This document shows positions 14,683 through 26,269 of a DNA stretch of 64,000 nt, one piece after another. The stretch comes from Atrina japonica. Taxonomy: Eukaryota > Mollusca > Bivalvia > Pterioida > Pinnidae. Below the pieces are notes generated by a model. The model saw only the letters and a list, made by a program, of their open reading frames with translations. It searched no databases and was not told where the DNA came from. The translations under genes and the position numbers were made by a program. Within the stretch, counting starts at the first letter, position 1. Each line of letters begins with the position of its first letter. The stretch covers positions 124,001 to 188,000 of the forward strand of contig BROG01000030.1 of NCBI GenBank assembly GCA_030159075.1, written 5' to 3'.

Positions 14683-16834
14683 AGGTATATATACAAGTAT
14701 TAGATATATGATATTGAGTTATAAAATGCGCAAATGTCAAAGCTAATTTTTCTTTAAAGTGCTGTTCGTACATCCATGAAAGAAGAAGCTAATTGAAATA
14801 GTGAAATATTCAAAGACATATTAAGAAGATAAGAACTAAATTCAGTCGTTACAATTTAGATTATGTATTTTTAATGCTTATGGCATATTTCGGTTTATTG
14901 AAACCTATGAATGATGATAGCTTTTGTATAGTTTTAAGTAGAACCATTAACTTTGAAAGCAACACTTGTTATGCCTTTGCTTTGTACGATGCGAACACAC
15001 ATAAACATCAATTTCAAATCGACCTCATCATATTTCATGTTGTTTGATGTACATGTTAACATGTGTGTGTATAATTATAATGTTTTACCACACCTGCAGC
15101 AGAAGTATTCTAACAACAGTAATTTCTGAATCTATGTTAATTCTTCTTGTTTGAACAGACATGTAAAAAGAATTATTGAGGAAAGTTTAAAAACAAATGC
15201 AGTGCACGAGAATAATTGCGTCATGGGTATCATACATTAATTGAGAAATCTATTTCAATTATCGATATTTACATATACATAAAACCACGCCTAAATATAT
15301 TAATATTCCAATGCCAGTAGACTGTCATTTTTATGGTAACGTATGATGTACATATCTATAGTTTGTTTGTATCTTTGAAAACGTAGACTAGAGATGAAAG
15401 TTGTTTGCGACTCAAGTTCATACACCAAGAATCCGTTATATTTTAAACACATGCTTTTCTCTTTAATGCAGTGCATCAGAAAAAGAAAATAGTTATCTTT
15501 GCCTGGAAGTGATACTCGCATTTGTATATCAATGAAATGTAAAGTATTACAAACTACAAAAACATCTTTTCTATTCTAGCTTATACGTAAGTACACTTAA
15601 ATTTGTAATTGATAAATGAATGAAAGAATGTAAAACCAGATATTTTCTTGCCTGCAAATTAGCATGTGGAACTAAAGTATTCATTAAATACTCTATCTTG
15701 TTTGATAGTTCTCAGAGAGGGTCATTGTGTTGTCTATAAGCCATTTGACTAGGCAGTTATGCCAACTCTTCTTCAGGTGTATGAGTCAAGGGATATCTCT
15801 GATGTGAAATAATTGAATTAACCAACAGTAATTTGTTTCTGTATTCTGTTTCTGTTTCTGCATATGGATTCGAGTATTTTTATGGTGAGTCCGGAAGGGA
15901 ACTTTTTTTTACGATAATTTCCCCGATATTTCATTTTATGACATACAGGAACCATTTGTAAAAATAATGGAACAATTCTGTTAAAGATTAAAAAATAGTA
16001 TAATTAATACATGGTTAGAAGATCAATGGTTTTCTGATTTTGTATAACCAGGATGACGCCAATCCTTTTAAAATCTCGATGATCATTATCTGTGATAAAA
16101 TAAGATATTATAAAGATGTGTTTATACCTCAATTATGACGAAATTCTTCAGAATTAGTCCTATACAGTCATTTATGTCATCCTTGAAGCAAAGTATTAAA
16201 AGATCGAAAACGCCAACATCGTCATAGATCTAATTGTCTTTGACAATTTACTTGGACGCCTATATGACTTATACCGACGATGAATATTTAACGTTGAAAT
16301 ATATAGCAGTTTCAGGTACGAATTCATAGAGAAATGCATAAGTTAATCTAGTATTTCAACTTGAAAATATGAAATAATGAATTGTAATATATGTAGTATA
16401 TTTTTATCATAGGACATTCGTCCCATCTATCAAATAAGTATTTCAAACCATTTTAATGTAAGTATTCAGAAAGAGAAACGTCTATCTTAGCCCCTGAGAC
16501 AATATTAAAAATCGGATATATAATTTTATACCATGACGTAACACTCTGCCAAGACGTTTAGCTATTGATTACGTCACGTACGATATGTTTAATCGTCATA
16601 GAAAGTAATATATTCTTTCGTTATCACATCGGCAGATTTTCATTGTGGGTGGATTGTAGCATCATCACTTATGTTTTCCCCAAAATTGTCAGATTCAACT
16701 TGATGACATTATTAATACTTCATTTTCTAATAATATACCAACAATTTCAAAATGCACTATCAAAAATTGTAAAACATGTCATATATAAATAACTGATCAA
16801 GGGTTCACCAGCAATCTAACAAATAAGCATTAAA
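14683..16834. other. Intergenic, nothing recognised
   Basis: About 2.1 kb with only short frames (73 aa at 15300 minus, 75 aa at 16565 plus) and no domain or shared repeat that I could see. Confidence 0.5.
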
Positions 16835-17460
16835 ACACCAGAAGCTGGGATGATCTAGATTGCAAATCATCTAACGTTGTTTATGGAACTGAGTGTACCT
16901 TGTGTGGTTTGATTTATGTTGGTGAGACTAAAATAAAAGAGCATCTGGTCATCGATTCGAGATTAATAATGGGGGTAACCACATACTCTATCGACATTTC
17001 AACTCCCTTGACCATTCCATCTTGTCTATGAGAGTGATATGCCAGGGCGTGTACAACATATGAAGATTTCATATACGGAGGTAAACTACTCACTGACAAA
17101 TTATTGACACAGGGATATCGAAAACCGCGTTTAATTTCAACGTTCCGCAAATTTTACGGTCGGTATAAAAGTCTTGTTTGCGATTACTCTGTTTTACTAA
17201 GTGAAATGTTGAGTTGCCTTTTCGTTGGCGGTTGTTGAGACGTCTGTACCAATTGTGACGAGGATTCAGTCCTCACGCATTCCATTTGGACTTGACTGTG
17301 GACTCACGGCGGGTGTGACCGGTCGACAGGGGATGCTTACTCCTCCATGGCAATTGATCCCACCTCTTGGTTTTCAGAGGTCCGTGTTTGTCCATTTTTA
17401 CCAGATTTGTATCTATGTCCTGGACATTCTATTGATTTATACTTTGGTATCATGATATTT
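16835..17460 (+). mobile_element. PLE subfamily A copy: GIY-YIG end joined to RT end
   Basis: The only copy here that keeps the N-terminal nuclease. From about 16850 the frame reads NVVYGTECTLCGLIYVGETK: a CxxC pair directly before the LIYVGE core of a GIY-YIG nuclease. After a frameshift it continues as SGHRFEINNGGNHILYRHFN and ends near SMRV at about 17030. At 17035 it jumps straight to the C-terminal RT codons (CQG, then EDFIYGGKLLTDKLL), followed by FRKFYGRY, the end of the frame and the A tail to 17460. Some 1.9 kb of linker and RT are missing. An N-terminal GIY-YIG with CxxC is the mark of the Naiad/Chlamys clade of PLEs, as I recall it. Non-functional. Confidence 0.85.
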
Positions 17461-17580
17461 TGTATATTATTACAGAAAATATATAAAAGTCTACTCTTGA
17501 ATTTAAACAAGGGATTTTCTTGTTGTGTCTAAATAAATACAATGTCTCTACGTCAGTGGGAGCCCTCGATTTGAGACCAC

Positions 17581-17860
17581 CTGCCAATTTCACTAAAGAT
17601 AGTAACTTTGCCACTTTACGACTCTATTTACGTGTTCGTCGTTTTAGTTCACACAAAAGGTTGTAAACATATGCCTACACGTTAAGAAACACGTAGAAAC
17701 GTGTTGCATTAGTTGTAGTTTGGAGGAGATGTAGACGCAGACGGAAGTTTTCTTCGTAGGAAGAAAGATACAACCTTTAGTGATACTCAATATAGACTTA
17801 AGTTATGACTACGCCTATATTTCTACGTAAAGTTACGCCCTTTAGTGAAACTGGCCCAGG
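17581..17860. mobile_element. Foldback MITE with TTTCACTAAAG termini
   Basis: Left CCTGCCAATTTCACTAAAG and the right end (CTTTAGTGAAACTGGCCCAGG when read inward) are inverted copies, followed by a second matched block AGTAACTTT/AAAGTTACG. About 280 bp with no coding sequence. No clear target duplication was seen. Confidence 0.6.
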
Positions 17861-17905
17861 TCACACTTGAAACGTTTTGACACGTAAAGATCGTTTTATC
17901 GCCGA

Positions 17906-18031
<126 letters not shown>

Positions 18032-18084
18032 TTTTCTAGGGTGTCGGATCTAAGCAATAAATACAAGTCAGGGAAAGAATATAC

Positions 18085-18229
18085 AAAGCACTACAATGAC
18101 TAACGACACGGAAAAAATAAATGTCAAATTTTCGGGACGGCCTGTCCCTTCATCAAGACAAAACGATTAAAATAGCATGAAAAAACGTACACATACACAC
18201 TCTCGCGCGAACATCAACTCACACAACTC

Positions 18230-18310
<81 letters not shown>

Positions 18311-18350
18311 ACACTGCATACATATATATACACACACACACACACTGCAT

Positions 18351-18395
<45 letters not shown>

Positions 18396-18717
18396 AACAC
18401 AACCGGATAGTGAAAGAAATGCTACATATTACAAGTACAGCGTTATAACGCAATAAATAAGTGAAAATGGAAATCCAACTAAAGGATAACTAAAAACTAC
18501 TTAACTAAACTCAAACTACCAACGAAATATGAATCGAACTAGATCTATGTGAAAATAACAAGAAACTGCATAAAGAATTTGATCTACAAAGTCAAAACAC
18601 GAAATTAAATATGATAAACTGTACTCAATTGGCGGATTCAATCATGATGAAGAAACAGGTTGTCCCGAAAATTTGACATTTATTTTGTCCGTGTCGTTAG
18701 TCATTATAATGCTTTAT
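18085..18717. repeat. Inverted-arm repeat carrying (CA)n
   Basis: The left arm (18085-18165, GACTAACGACACGG, AAATGTCAAATTTTCGGGAC, CTTCATCAAG) reappears inverted at 18640-18717. Between the arms are (CA)n tracts at 18229-18300 and 18358-18393. The left arm plus the start of the CA tract also occurs at 6025-6170, so this dispersed repeat carries its own microsatellite. The 77-79 aa His-Thr and Cys-Val frames are artefacts. Confidence 0.7.
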
Positions 18718-18741
18718 ATATATATTAATTTTTTATGAGAC

Positions 18742-19017
18742 TTAAACTCGTGGGTCCATGTTACTGAAAAGGTGGTAGTTCAAAGGATCCTTACCGCGTT
18801 TCCTAAGATCAATGACATATTCGTACATCCTAATATTTAACTGAGGTGTTGTACAAATATCACCACAAACACCTTTCAAATCTACGTCCTCGTCTGAGTT
18901 CTCATGTTCGGAACTCTACTCACAGCCATCGAAAATTTCATTTTTTGTAAATGTGTAGATGGCCATGTGGACGTCATGCATGAGAGCCAGGCGATTGGTG
19001 ACGTAGGTCGAGGGCAT
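18742..19017 (-). pseudogene. Unidentified coding-like fragment with one stop
   Basis: A single minus-strand frame of 92 codons runs from ATG at 19017 (MPSTYVTNRLALMHDVHMAI) through one TAG near residue 34, then an acidic stretch SSEHENSDEDVD, GVCGDICTTPQ, a basic run DLRKRGKD and PLNYHLFSNMDPRV before TAA. The amino-acid balance looks like real protein rather than AT noise. GGCTGTGAGT just before the stop could be a splice donor, so the stop may be intronic. I do not recognise the family. It lies 390 bp downstream of the GPCR exon on the same strand, but no link can be shown. Confidence 0.35.
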
Positions 19018-19089
19018 GGTGAGTTGGTAGGTACTTTGTTATCAAGCGTCCATGTCCCTATAATCACCCCTTACCTTTTTATATACAAG

Positions 19090-19276
19090 AATCTTTGTAG
19101 ACCTGAAAAACCGTAACAGTTTATCTTTAGCGACAAGCAACAGAACTATATTGATAGTTGTCCGCGATAATAACAACAACTTTACCACTGTGCCTGTTTT
19201 ACGTCAACGAATATTGATTGGTCCCATTAAGCGCCCAACCCTTTTCCCCTGATTTTTGTACCTGCCTGGTTGAATA

Positions 19277-19280
<4 letters not shown>
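19090..19280 (+). repeat. R2 dispersed repeat
   Basis: Shares ordered blocks with 50125-50440: GACCTGAAAAACCGTAA, GCAACAGAACTATATTGATA, CTGTTTTACGT, CCCATTAAGCGCCCAACCC, TTTTCCCCTG and GTTGAATACG. In the other copy a foldback element interrupts the end. Family unknown. Confidence 0.65.

Positions 19281-19361
<81 letters not shown>
19281..19361. repeat. (AT)n microsatellite
   Basis: About 80 bp of AT directly after the R2 repeat. Confidence 0.95.
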
Positions 19362-19364
<3 letters not shown>

Positions 19365-19407
19365 AATTTCATTATGTTAATATGCCATAGTATTAAAAAC
19401 CTCTTAC

Positions 19408-19847
19408 CTTTCAACACTCACAGAAGACAGATTTAGTATTGATGCAACAGCGGTAAGCATTTCAGTAAATCCTGATAGTTTACAAAGGATTGGCCCAACT
19501 GCCCAATGTACTACAACATGTCTGGCGGCTTCGTAAGGTACACAGACAGATAAAAACAGTATATCGGCCACTGCCAAACTAACCATAAAGGAACTTGTTA
19601 CACTACGTGACTTCCTGTCTCCAGCCACAGCAAAAATAACAATTACGTTACCTACAACACCTATAAGTAACGCCAAGCCGTAAACAGTAAGTGTTGGTAT
19701 TATATGTGGTTCCTTTGTCCAAGGTTTCTTAAGTGATTCAATATCACCGGGATAATAAAAAGAATCTAATTCTCCACTCGAGATAAAATCATTCTCAAAA
19801 CTATTATAAAAGTCAGAATATGATAGATTGTTTAGATAATTCGACAT
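19408..19847 (-). CDS. Class A GPCR, first coding exon (N-terminus to ICL2)
   Basis: This exon encodes the start of a rhodopsin-family receptor, a plasma-membrane protein that couples ligand binding to G proteins. From ATG at 19847 (about 147 codons) there is a short acidic, Tyr-rich extracellular tail with an N-glycosylation site (NLS, residues 7-9). TM1 follows with the conserved GN (LLIGVVGNVIVIF), then a basic loop (GDRKSRSVTS), TM2 with the conserved Asp (SLAVADILFLSVCVP), ECL1 with Trp, and TM3 from the conserved Cys (ILCKLSGF) to SVER, the DRY-equivalent. The frame stops at a donor, GAAAG|GTAAGAG, splitting the Arg codon; an intron at this position is frequent in neuropeptide receptor genes. 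An open frame continues upstream to a GTG at 19901, but ATG is the likelier start. The layout suggests a peptide receptor; the ligand cannot be assigned. TM4-TM7 were not found at lower coordinates. Confidence 0.85.
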
Positions 19848-21174
19848 TGTTGCTAAGTATGTCACTTTCCTAACTCCTGTCGTATTGAACACTGCTTTCA
19901 CTTTACCAAGACCATCGGATGGAACTCGCTTAAATTCGCCCTCTTCTGATCAATATCGATATTCACTCATAAACCTTTGTTGTCAGAATATCTAAAACAC
20001 GGAGAACCGCTTCAACTGGAACTGTATATACATGAGGCAGTTTGTTATCGTTCATGTAATAAGCCCCTCCTTCTATTTCACATTGCTTTTTTATATTAAA
20101 GTGATGGATTCGTTGTTTGATTGGTGTAAATCAATTTTATTCAAAAATAATCAACAAAATACCTGAAACATCATTCAAATGAAATCTAGATTTGATGTTT
20201 CTCAGACGTGTGACAAATTGACTCGTTTCTTGCAAATTGAATATGAATACTGGCAACATACAGCATTATTGCATTACGTATATCGTGTTGAAAGGAGATT
20301 TGAATGATAAAACCTTGTTGGTTAATAAAAATGTGTTTCTTAGTTGTGTTGAAAATGTGAAACTGATGGGTTGTCTTCAGCATTTGTGTTAGCTATCAGT
20401 TTCCTTCGTCCTAGATATTGGGATAAACTTCTTCGTCAAACGAGAGATGTTGTTAATGGACAAGTGAACATTTTTAACATGTCGTGGCAATTTTTTAAGT
20501 TGTATACCACGTTCACATTATTTTTTTTATCAATTTTCATTAAAGGACATTTTGAAATTAAAACAAATTGTTAAAAACGGGACAATTATCCACCTAAATT
20601 AATACAAATTGGATGAAAATTACTATAACTAACTAGAGTTGTGTTCCGTGGGTGATCGCTAAATGATGTATGAGTATATACTGCTAGGCATTATTGTTAA
20701 TTCATAAAGTTGTCAAAATTTATAATCTACTGCTGTAGCCAAATATTAATAACAATTCTTAAGTTATAGTTTTACAAAGAAAAAAATAAAATAAAATAAA
20801 AACTTAAAAAAAAAAAAAAACATGATTCAGTGGGAGGATATCGTAAGTTTCTGAAGGAAATGTCCAATCTCGAGGATAGAGAACGAATAGAATAAAATAT
20901 GTAAGTGCAGCTTTTCAAGTCTAATCGCTCACAGGTAGTATTTTAGATGCTACGATACGTTATATCCACCATGAAGTTTGAACGTATATGATCTAAATGC
21001 AACATTATGCTCGTTTCATGGACAACTATATCCGATGTAATTGATGTTTCTCATAGTTCGACTGAAGCGATCAAAAGCAATATTTAGAGTTGGATGTAAA
21101 CATTTCTCATACTGCAACGATACTACATCATTTCATATCGCTTGATAGATGAAATATCTAAAATACAAACATGA
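19848..21174. other. Upstream of the GPCR exon, nothing recognised
   Basis: AT-rich, with short frames of 65-67 aa and an A-run at about 20806-20820. The receptor's promoter or a 5' untranslated exon may lie here, but no motif can be defended. Confidence 0.4.
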
Positions 21175-21450
21175 TAGGGTCCCCATGGACCAAGTGTTTA
21201 GAACATCGCGCATAAAACCATGAATTCTGTCACTTCTAGTCAGCGCGGGCTCGAGGTCCACTGGAACCTTAGCTGATTTTGTGAGAAAGTTTGCCAGTTG
21301 CTTGCGGAGGATCGGTGGTCTCTTCCTTGGTACCTTGTAAGCTAGTTTCTTCCGCCACCACTAAAAAGTGGGTGTCACCATATACGGAAAAATTGTTAGT
21401 TGTGGCGTAAAAAACAATTGAAACAAATAAACAAACAACAACCTTCGTCC
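21175..21450 (+). mobile_element. tRNA-derived SINE, molluscan type
   Basis: The head is tRNA-like, with an A-box-like GACCAAGTGTTTAGAAC and a B-box-like GGGCTCGAGGTCC. The body has the shared central domain GGTGGTCTCTTCC, GGTACCTTGTAAG, CCGCCACCACTAAA. The 3' end is GTTGTGGCGTAAAA followed by an AAAC-rich tail. The same body occurs at 32585 (plus) and 41735 (minus). It resembles the RUDI/V-SINE type described from molluscs; that name is from memory. The head has too many changes to be a tRNA gene. Confidence 0.7.
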
Positions 21451-21984
21451 GTATAGTCTATATGCCAATAGAAATTTGCTTTGAATTTGAACTCCCAAGA
21501 AAGCCAGTACAAACATCGCGCTCAAATGTGTGACAATAAAACTGTTTTTCGGCATACACAAAACAAATGATTGAAGTAGTAATATTTGACTTCATCAGTA
21601 TTTACCAATATTTTTGTATTGGAATTTCATGATACCCATGCACTTCAGTGGTATTTGCTGAGACATAAATCTCTTGGATTCTTTTTATGGATTTAAAATG
21701 ATTTCCTTTTAGTAAATCCACATGGAGTCTTTCAGCTAAAAAATATAAATTAATTTGAAAATGACGTAACGTTAAAGAATAAATACCTAAAACCTTAATT
21801 GTGCTTAGCCAGAAAGGCGTTGAATTTATTCCAAGGTGTTTTTGTTGTCGAGGATGGGGAAGAGCTATAAATACGAATTTACATAAAGAAATATATTGCA
21901 TATTATGTAAAATCTTCTATTCCGTATCTTTAGTGTTCCGATATTCCCTTCAATCCGATCCAATAATTTTGACCTAACATATTT
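21451..21984. other. Intergenic, one unassigned 99-aa frame
   Basis: The minus-strand frame at 21602-21901 shows no recognisable domain. Confidence 0.45.
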
Positions 21985-23172
21985 TACTATTACTTGTATA
22001 CACATTTATATCTTGTATTACCGTTACTTGTATACACATTTATATCTTGTATTACTGTTACTTCTACATACATTTATATCTTGTATTACTATTACTTCTA
22101 CACACATTTATATCTTGTATTACTATTACTTGTACACACATTTATATCTTGTATTACTGTTACTTGTACACACATTTATATATTGTATTACTGTTACTTG
22201 TATACACATTTATATCTTGTATTACTGTTACTTGTACACACATTTATATCTTGTATTACTATTACTTGTACACACATTTATATCTTGTATTACTGTTACT
22301 TGTATACACATTTATATCTTGTATTACTGTTACTTTTACACACATTTATATCTTGTATTACCGTTACTTTTACACACATTTATATCTTGTATTACCGTTA
22401 CATTTACACACATTTATATCTTGTATTACCGTTAATTCTACACACATTTATATCTTGTATTACTGTTACTTGTACACACATTTATATCTTGTATCACTGT
22501 TACTTGTATACACATTTATATCTTGTATTACCGTTACTTGTACACACATTTATATCTTGTATCACTGTTACTTGTATACACATTTATATCTTGTATTACC
22601 GTTACTTGTACACACATTTATATCTTGTATTACCGTTACTTGTACATACATTTATATCTTGTATTACTGTTACTTGTACACACATTTATATCTTGTATTA
22701 CCGTTACTTCTACACACATTTATATCTTGTATTACTGTTACTTGTACACACATTTATATCTTGTAGTACCGTTACTTGTACACACATTTATATCTTGTAT
22801 TACTGTTACTTCTACACACATTTATATCTTGTATTACTGTTACTTCTACACACATTTATATCTTGTATTAATGTTGATTGTACACACATTTATATCTTGT
22901 ATTAATGTTACTTGTACACACATTTATGTCTTGTATTACTGTTACTTGTACACATATTTATATCTTGTATTACTATTACTTCTACACACATTTATATCTT
23001 GTATTACTGTTACTTCTACACACATTTATATCTTGTATTACTGTTACTTGTACACACATTTATATCTTGTATTACTGTTACTTGTACACACATTTATATC
23101 TTGTAATACCGTTACTTGTACACACATTTATATCTTGTATTACTGTTACTTGTATACACATTTATATCGTGT
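21985..23172 (+). repeat. 34-bp satellite, about 35 copies
   Basis: Head-to-tail units of 34 bp, each made of ACTTGTACACACATTTATAT followed by CTTGTATTACTGTT, with scattered point changes (TGT/TCT/TTT before ACAC, CTG/CCG before TTA). The unit length is not a multiple of three and the unit has no stop in any plus frame, so overlapping frames of up to 303 aa appear in all three phases. They repeat the same peptide in rotation and are not genes. The first and last units are the most diverged. Confidence 0.95.
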
Positions 23173-23434
23173 AATCCCAATCTTGTTTACTCCGGACATG
23201 ACATTTGTCCCGTAATAACATAATTACGTTTTTAGGAACCTGTATTCCGATGGATGCTTGTACAAGCAACCAGAATTATGGTCATTTACATCAACAGATA
23301 TAACTGTTCCAAGCAAAATTGAATTTATTCTCAACGTTTCTTATTTTCACTTGGTAGATTATGGAATAGTAGTGTTCCGTGAAATACATGAGTCGTAAAT
23401 GATACACATTTTATTATATAACATATAATATATA

Positions 23435-24395
23435 TACACTCTGATTCTACACATAAGTATACTGAAGTTGATATAAAAAACATGCTGGAATTTCTAATAG
23501 ACAATATATTTGTAATGTTCGGAGACGTGGTCTTTCAACAAACTGTCGGCATTCCTATGGGAATCAATTGTGCTCCTTTATTGGCCGACTGTTCCTTTAT
23601 TCATACGAAGCAGACTTCATTCAGAAACTGCTGAATCAAAAGAAGAAAACAGTTAGCGGTGTCCTTTAATTTGACATTTAGATATATCGACGACGTTTTG
23701 TCAATTAATAATGACAATTTTCATACATATGTCAATGCGATATATCCCAGCGAACTAGAAATTAAAGATACAACAGAATCAAGTACACACGCTTCATACT
23801 TAGACATTTTACTTAATATCAACACAGACGGGAAATTAGCAACCAAGCTATACGATAAACGCGACGATTTCGGCTTTCCCATCGTAAATTTTCCACATTT
23901 AAGTAGTAATATCCCTCACTCACCTGCATATGGAGTTTATATTTCACAAATGATCCGATATGCCAGGGCGTGCACAACATATGAAGATTTCATATACAGA
24001 GGTAAACTACTCACTGACAAATTATTGACACAGGGATATCGAAAACCGCGTTTAATGTCAACGTTCCGCAAATTTTATGGTCGGTATAATAGTCTTGTTT
24101 GCGACTACTCTGTTTCACTAAGTGAAATGTTGAGTTGCCTTTTCGTTGGCGGTTGTTGAGACGGCTGTACCAATTGTGACGAGGATACACTCCTCACGTG
24201 TTTCATTGGACTTGACTGTGGACTCACGGCGGGTGTGACCGGTCGACAGGGGATGCTTACTCCTCCATGGCACCTGATCCCACCTCTTGGTTTCCAGAGG
24301 TCCGTGTTTGTCCATTTTTACCGGATTTGTATCTATGTCCTGGACATCCTATTGATTTATACTTTGGTATCTGAGATTTTTATATATCAATTTTT
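23435..24395 (+). mobile_element. PLE subfamily A copy, 5'-truncated RT with intact YIDD
   Basis: Starts inside the RT at about 23435 (STHKYTEVDIKNMLEFLIDN when read through). GIPMGINCAPLLAD is followed by a one-base loss near 23590 and an extra base near 23646 that restores the frame. The RT then runs clean from 23659 to 24159: RYIDDVLSINN with both catalytic Asp, YLDILLNINTDGKLATKLYD, KRDDFGFPIVNFPHL, YARACTTYEDF and FRKFYGRYNSLVCD, ending CLFVGGC. The A tail follows to about 24395. It is nearly identical to 13165-14055, so both are young. No endonuclease part is attached. Confidence 0.88.
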
Positions 24396-24834
24396 ATTCT
24401 GTTAAACCAAAATTTTCTTCAATCTGAATTCTGTCTTTTCCTAATATTTCAACGGGTCCAACTGTATTTCAGGTTATACTGTATATCAAAGATCGATCAT
24501 ACATTATCCCAGGAAAAACAAATAAATACACAGAAAAAAGATTGCCGATCAAGCTAAAAAATAGAGTATAAAGCGGTAGCAAAACGTTCATCTTAGTAAA
24601 TTCTGTAAGACATTATCTAATAACGGAGGTATTGGATTTGTTAAGTTATCTTCATGTCCGGCAAAAATGCTTGACTTAAATGGGAGCTTACCAGGTACAG
24701 ATGAAGTATCACAAATTTTGACGTGTATTTTGGTATTTTGCGAATGCAGTGAGTGTTCCGTGCTGAGCCTACAGTCACAGTGGCTACGAATATCATCCGA
24801 AAGACATATGAAGTTACTTCTTGCTCCGAATGCT
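24396..24834. other. Intergenic between PLE copies, nothing recognised
   Basis: A 74-aa minus frame (24641-24865) overlaps the next PLE tail and is not a gene. Confidence 0.45.
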
Positions 24835-26215
24835 TAGCATAGAAGTAAAATTGAAGAAGTACCAATCAATAATCAAACCTCAAGTCCATTATAACATGAC
24901 GAATTAGATGTGCAAATGGTCTTAACATGAAGAACAATTACGAATCCCAAACGGGATAAGACCAGGTGTCCGCGTAAGGAGTCAGCGTCTTCTGCTGGCA
25001 GGTCTCACCCGTCGCAAATGTTCCATGGAAACCTTTCTAGTTCGATGAACGGGTCAAATTCGGTAAAAAGATCAAGTTTGGTGATGAGGTCAAGTTCGGT
25101 GAAAAGCACGATTGGTGAAACGGAGTCACTGTCTGTGGCCGTGATCCAGAATACTATCTAATATCTCTCAGAGGATGACTTCATAATGTTTAATTAAACG
25201 ACGACTCCAATGTTCAACAACGTAACCTTGTGTAAGTAGTTTATTGGCTAGTCGTTTAGCTCTCAGAATAAAACATTCATAAGAAGAGCATGCCCTGGCA
25301 TAACGTATAAGTTGTGGAATGAAAACGCCATAGGCAGGAGAAGATGGGATATCACTACTTAAAACGGGAAAGTTTGTGATATGGAAAATGAAATCGTCTC
25401 GTTTGTCTTAGAGAGTTGTGTGAAGTTGACCGTCTTTTACAATTGACAGGAGTAAATCTAGGTAAGAAGCAGATGTGTTGCTCTCTGTCGTTTCAATGAC
25501 CTCTAGCTCAACAGGATACATCTGGCCGAGGTAACTCTGAAATTCTGAATTATTTATGGACAGAACATCGTCGATATACCTGTTAGTAAAATTGAACCGA
25601 GATGCTAACTGTTTGTTTCCTTTGGAGAGCAGAGACTGTATCAATTCCGCTTCATATGAATACAAAACTATGTCAGCTAAGAGAGGTGCACAAGTGGTAC
25701 CAATTGGAATGCCGACAATCTGTTGGAAAACTTTTCCCGCAAAAACCACGAAGATGTTGTCTACTAGAAACCCCAGCATCTTGATAATATTGTCTTCAGT
25801 GTACTTGTTAATGATATCAGAATATTCCTTGACAAAATACGGTTCTTCATGACCTAACACCACATATTTATATCTGCCATTTCCATTTTTGTGTACAAAA
25901 GAGTTTTGTATAATAGATGTTAATCTGTTTTTGAGTTTTTGATGAGGAATTGTTGTGTAACGATAAAAAAATCAAATGACTTGATGCTTGTAATATGTTT
26001 GAAATTTGGATATATCGAATGTTCCACAATTCCTTTGAATTCTTAAGGATCCACATCTCCGCTTCTTGGGTATGCCGTTATACAGTACTTCTGAAGACCT
26101 TGTTTAATATTTGTTAGAAGTTTGGTAAGCAAAATAGATAAAGGCTTGGAGAACTTAGATGACCCCGCAATGAAGCGATGTTTATAGGTATTTTTGTGCA
26201 TCCTCGGAATTTAAT
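24835..26215 (-). mobile_element. PLE subfamily B copy, 5'-truncated at the KLHK region
   Basis: The B-type tail lies at 24835-25140. Reading from high to low coordinates, a PRMHKNTYKHRFIAGSS-like block at about 26205 (the lysine-histidine box before RT core 1) is followed by LTKLLTNIKQGLQKYC, MWILKNSKEL and a frame-broken stretch. An open RT frame (25863 to 25408) holds GHEEPYFVKEYSD, GIPIGTTCAPLLADIVLYSY, RYIDDVLSINN and YLDLLLSIVKDGQ. A stop follows (THTTL then TAA), and then the C-terminal third out to ILDSILDHGHRQ. It differs clearly from subfamily A in RT sequence and tail. It lies directly downstream of the A copy at 26270 in the same orientation. Confidence 0.85.
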
Positions 26216-26269
26216 AAATATATGGCAATTCAAGCTTTGTGTCAAGCGAGAAGGGATTTATATTTATAT

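Noticed and set aside
18120..18170. GATGAAG-stem-GAAA hairpin (also 6060-6100 and 18645-18690) as another hammerhead
   Set aside because: The core reads TTGATGA or ATGATGA rather than CTGATGA, an extra A precedes stem II, and no stem III or stem I pairing was found.
21994..22905. 303-aa frame, the second longest in the window
   Set aside because: It is the 34-bp satellite; equivalent frames exist in the other two phases.
21985..23172. CRISPR-like array
   Set aside because: Repeats abut with no unique spacers; it is a simple satellite.
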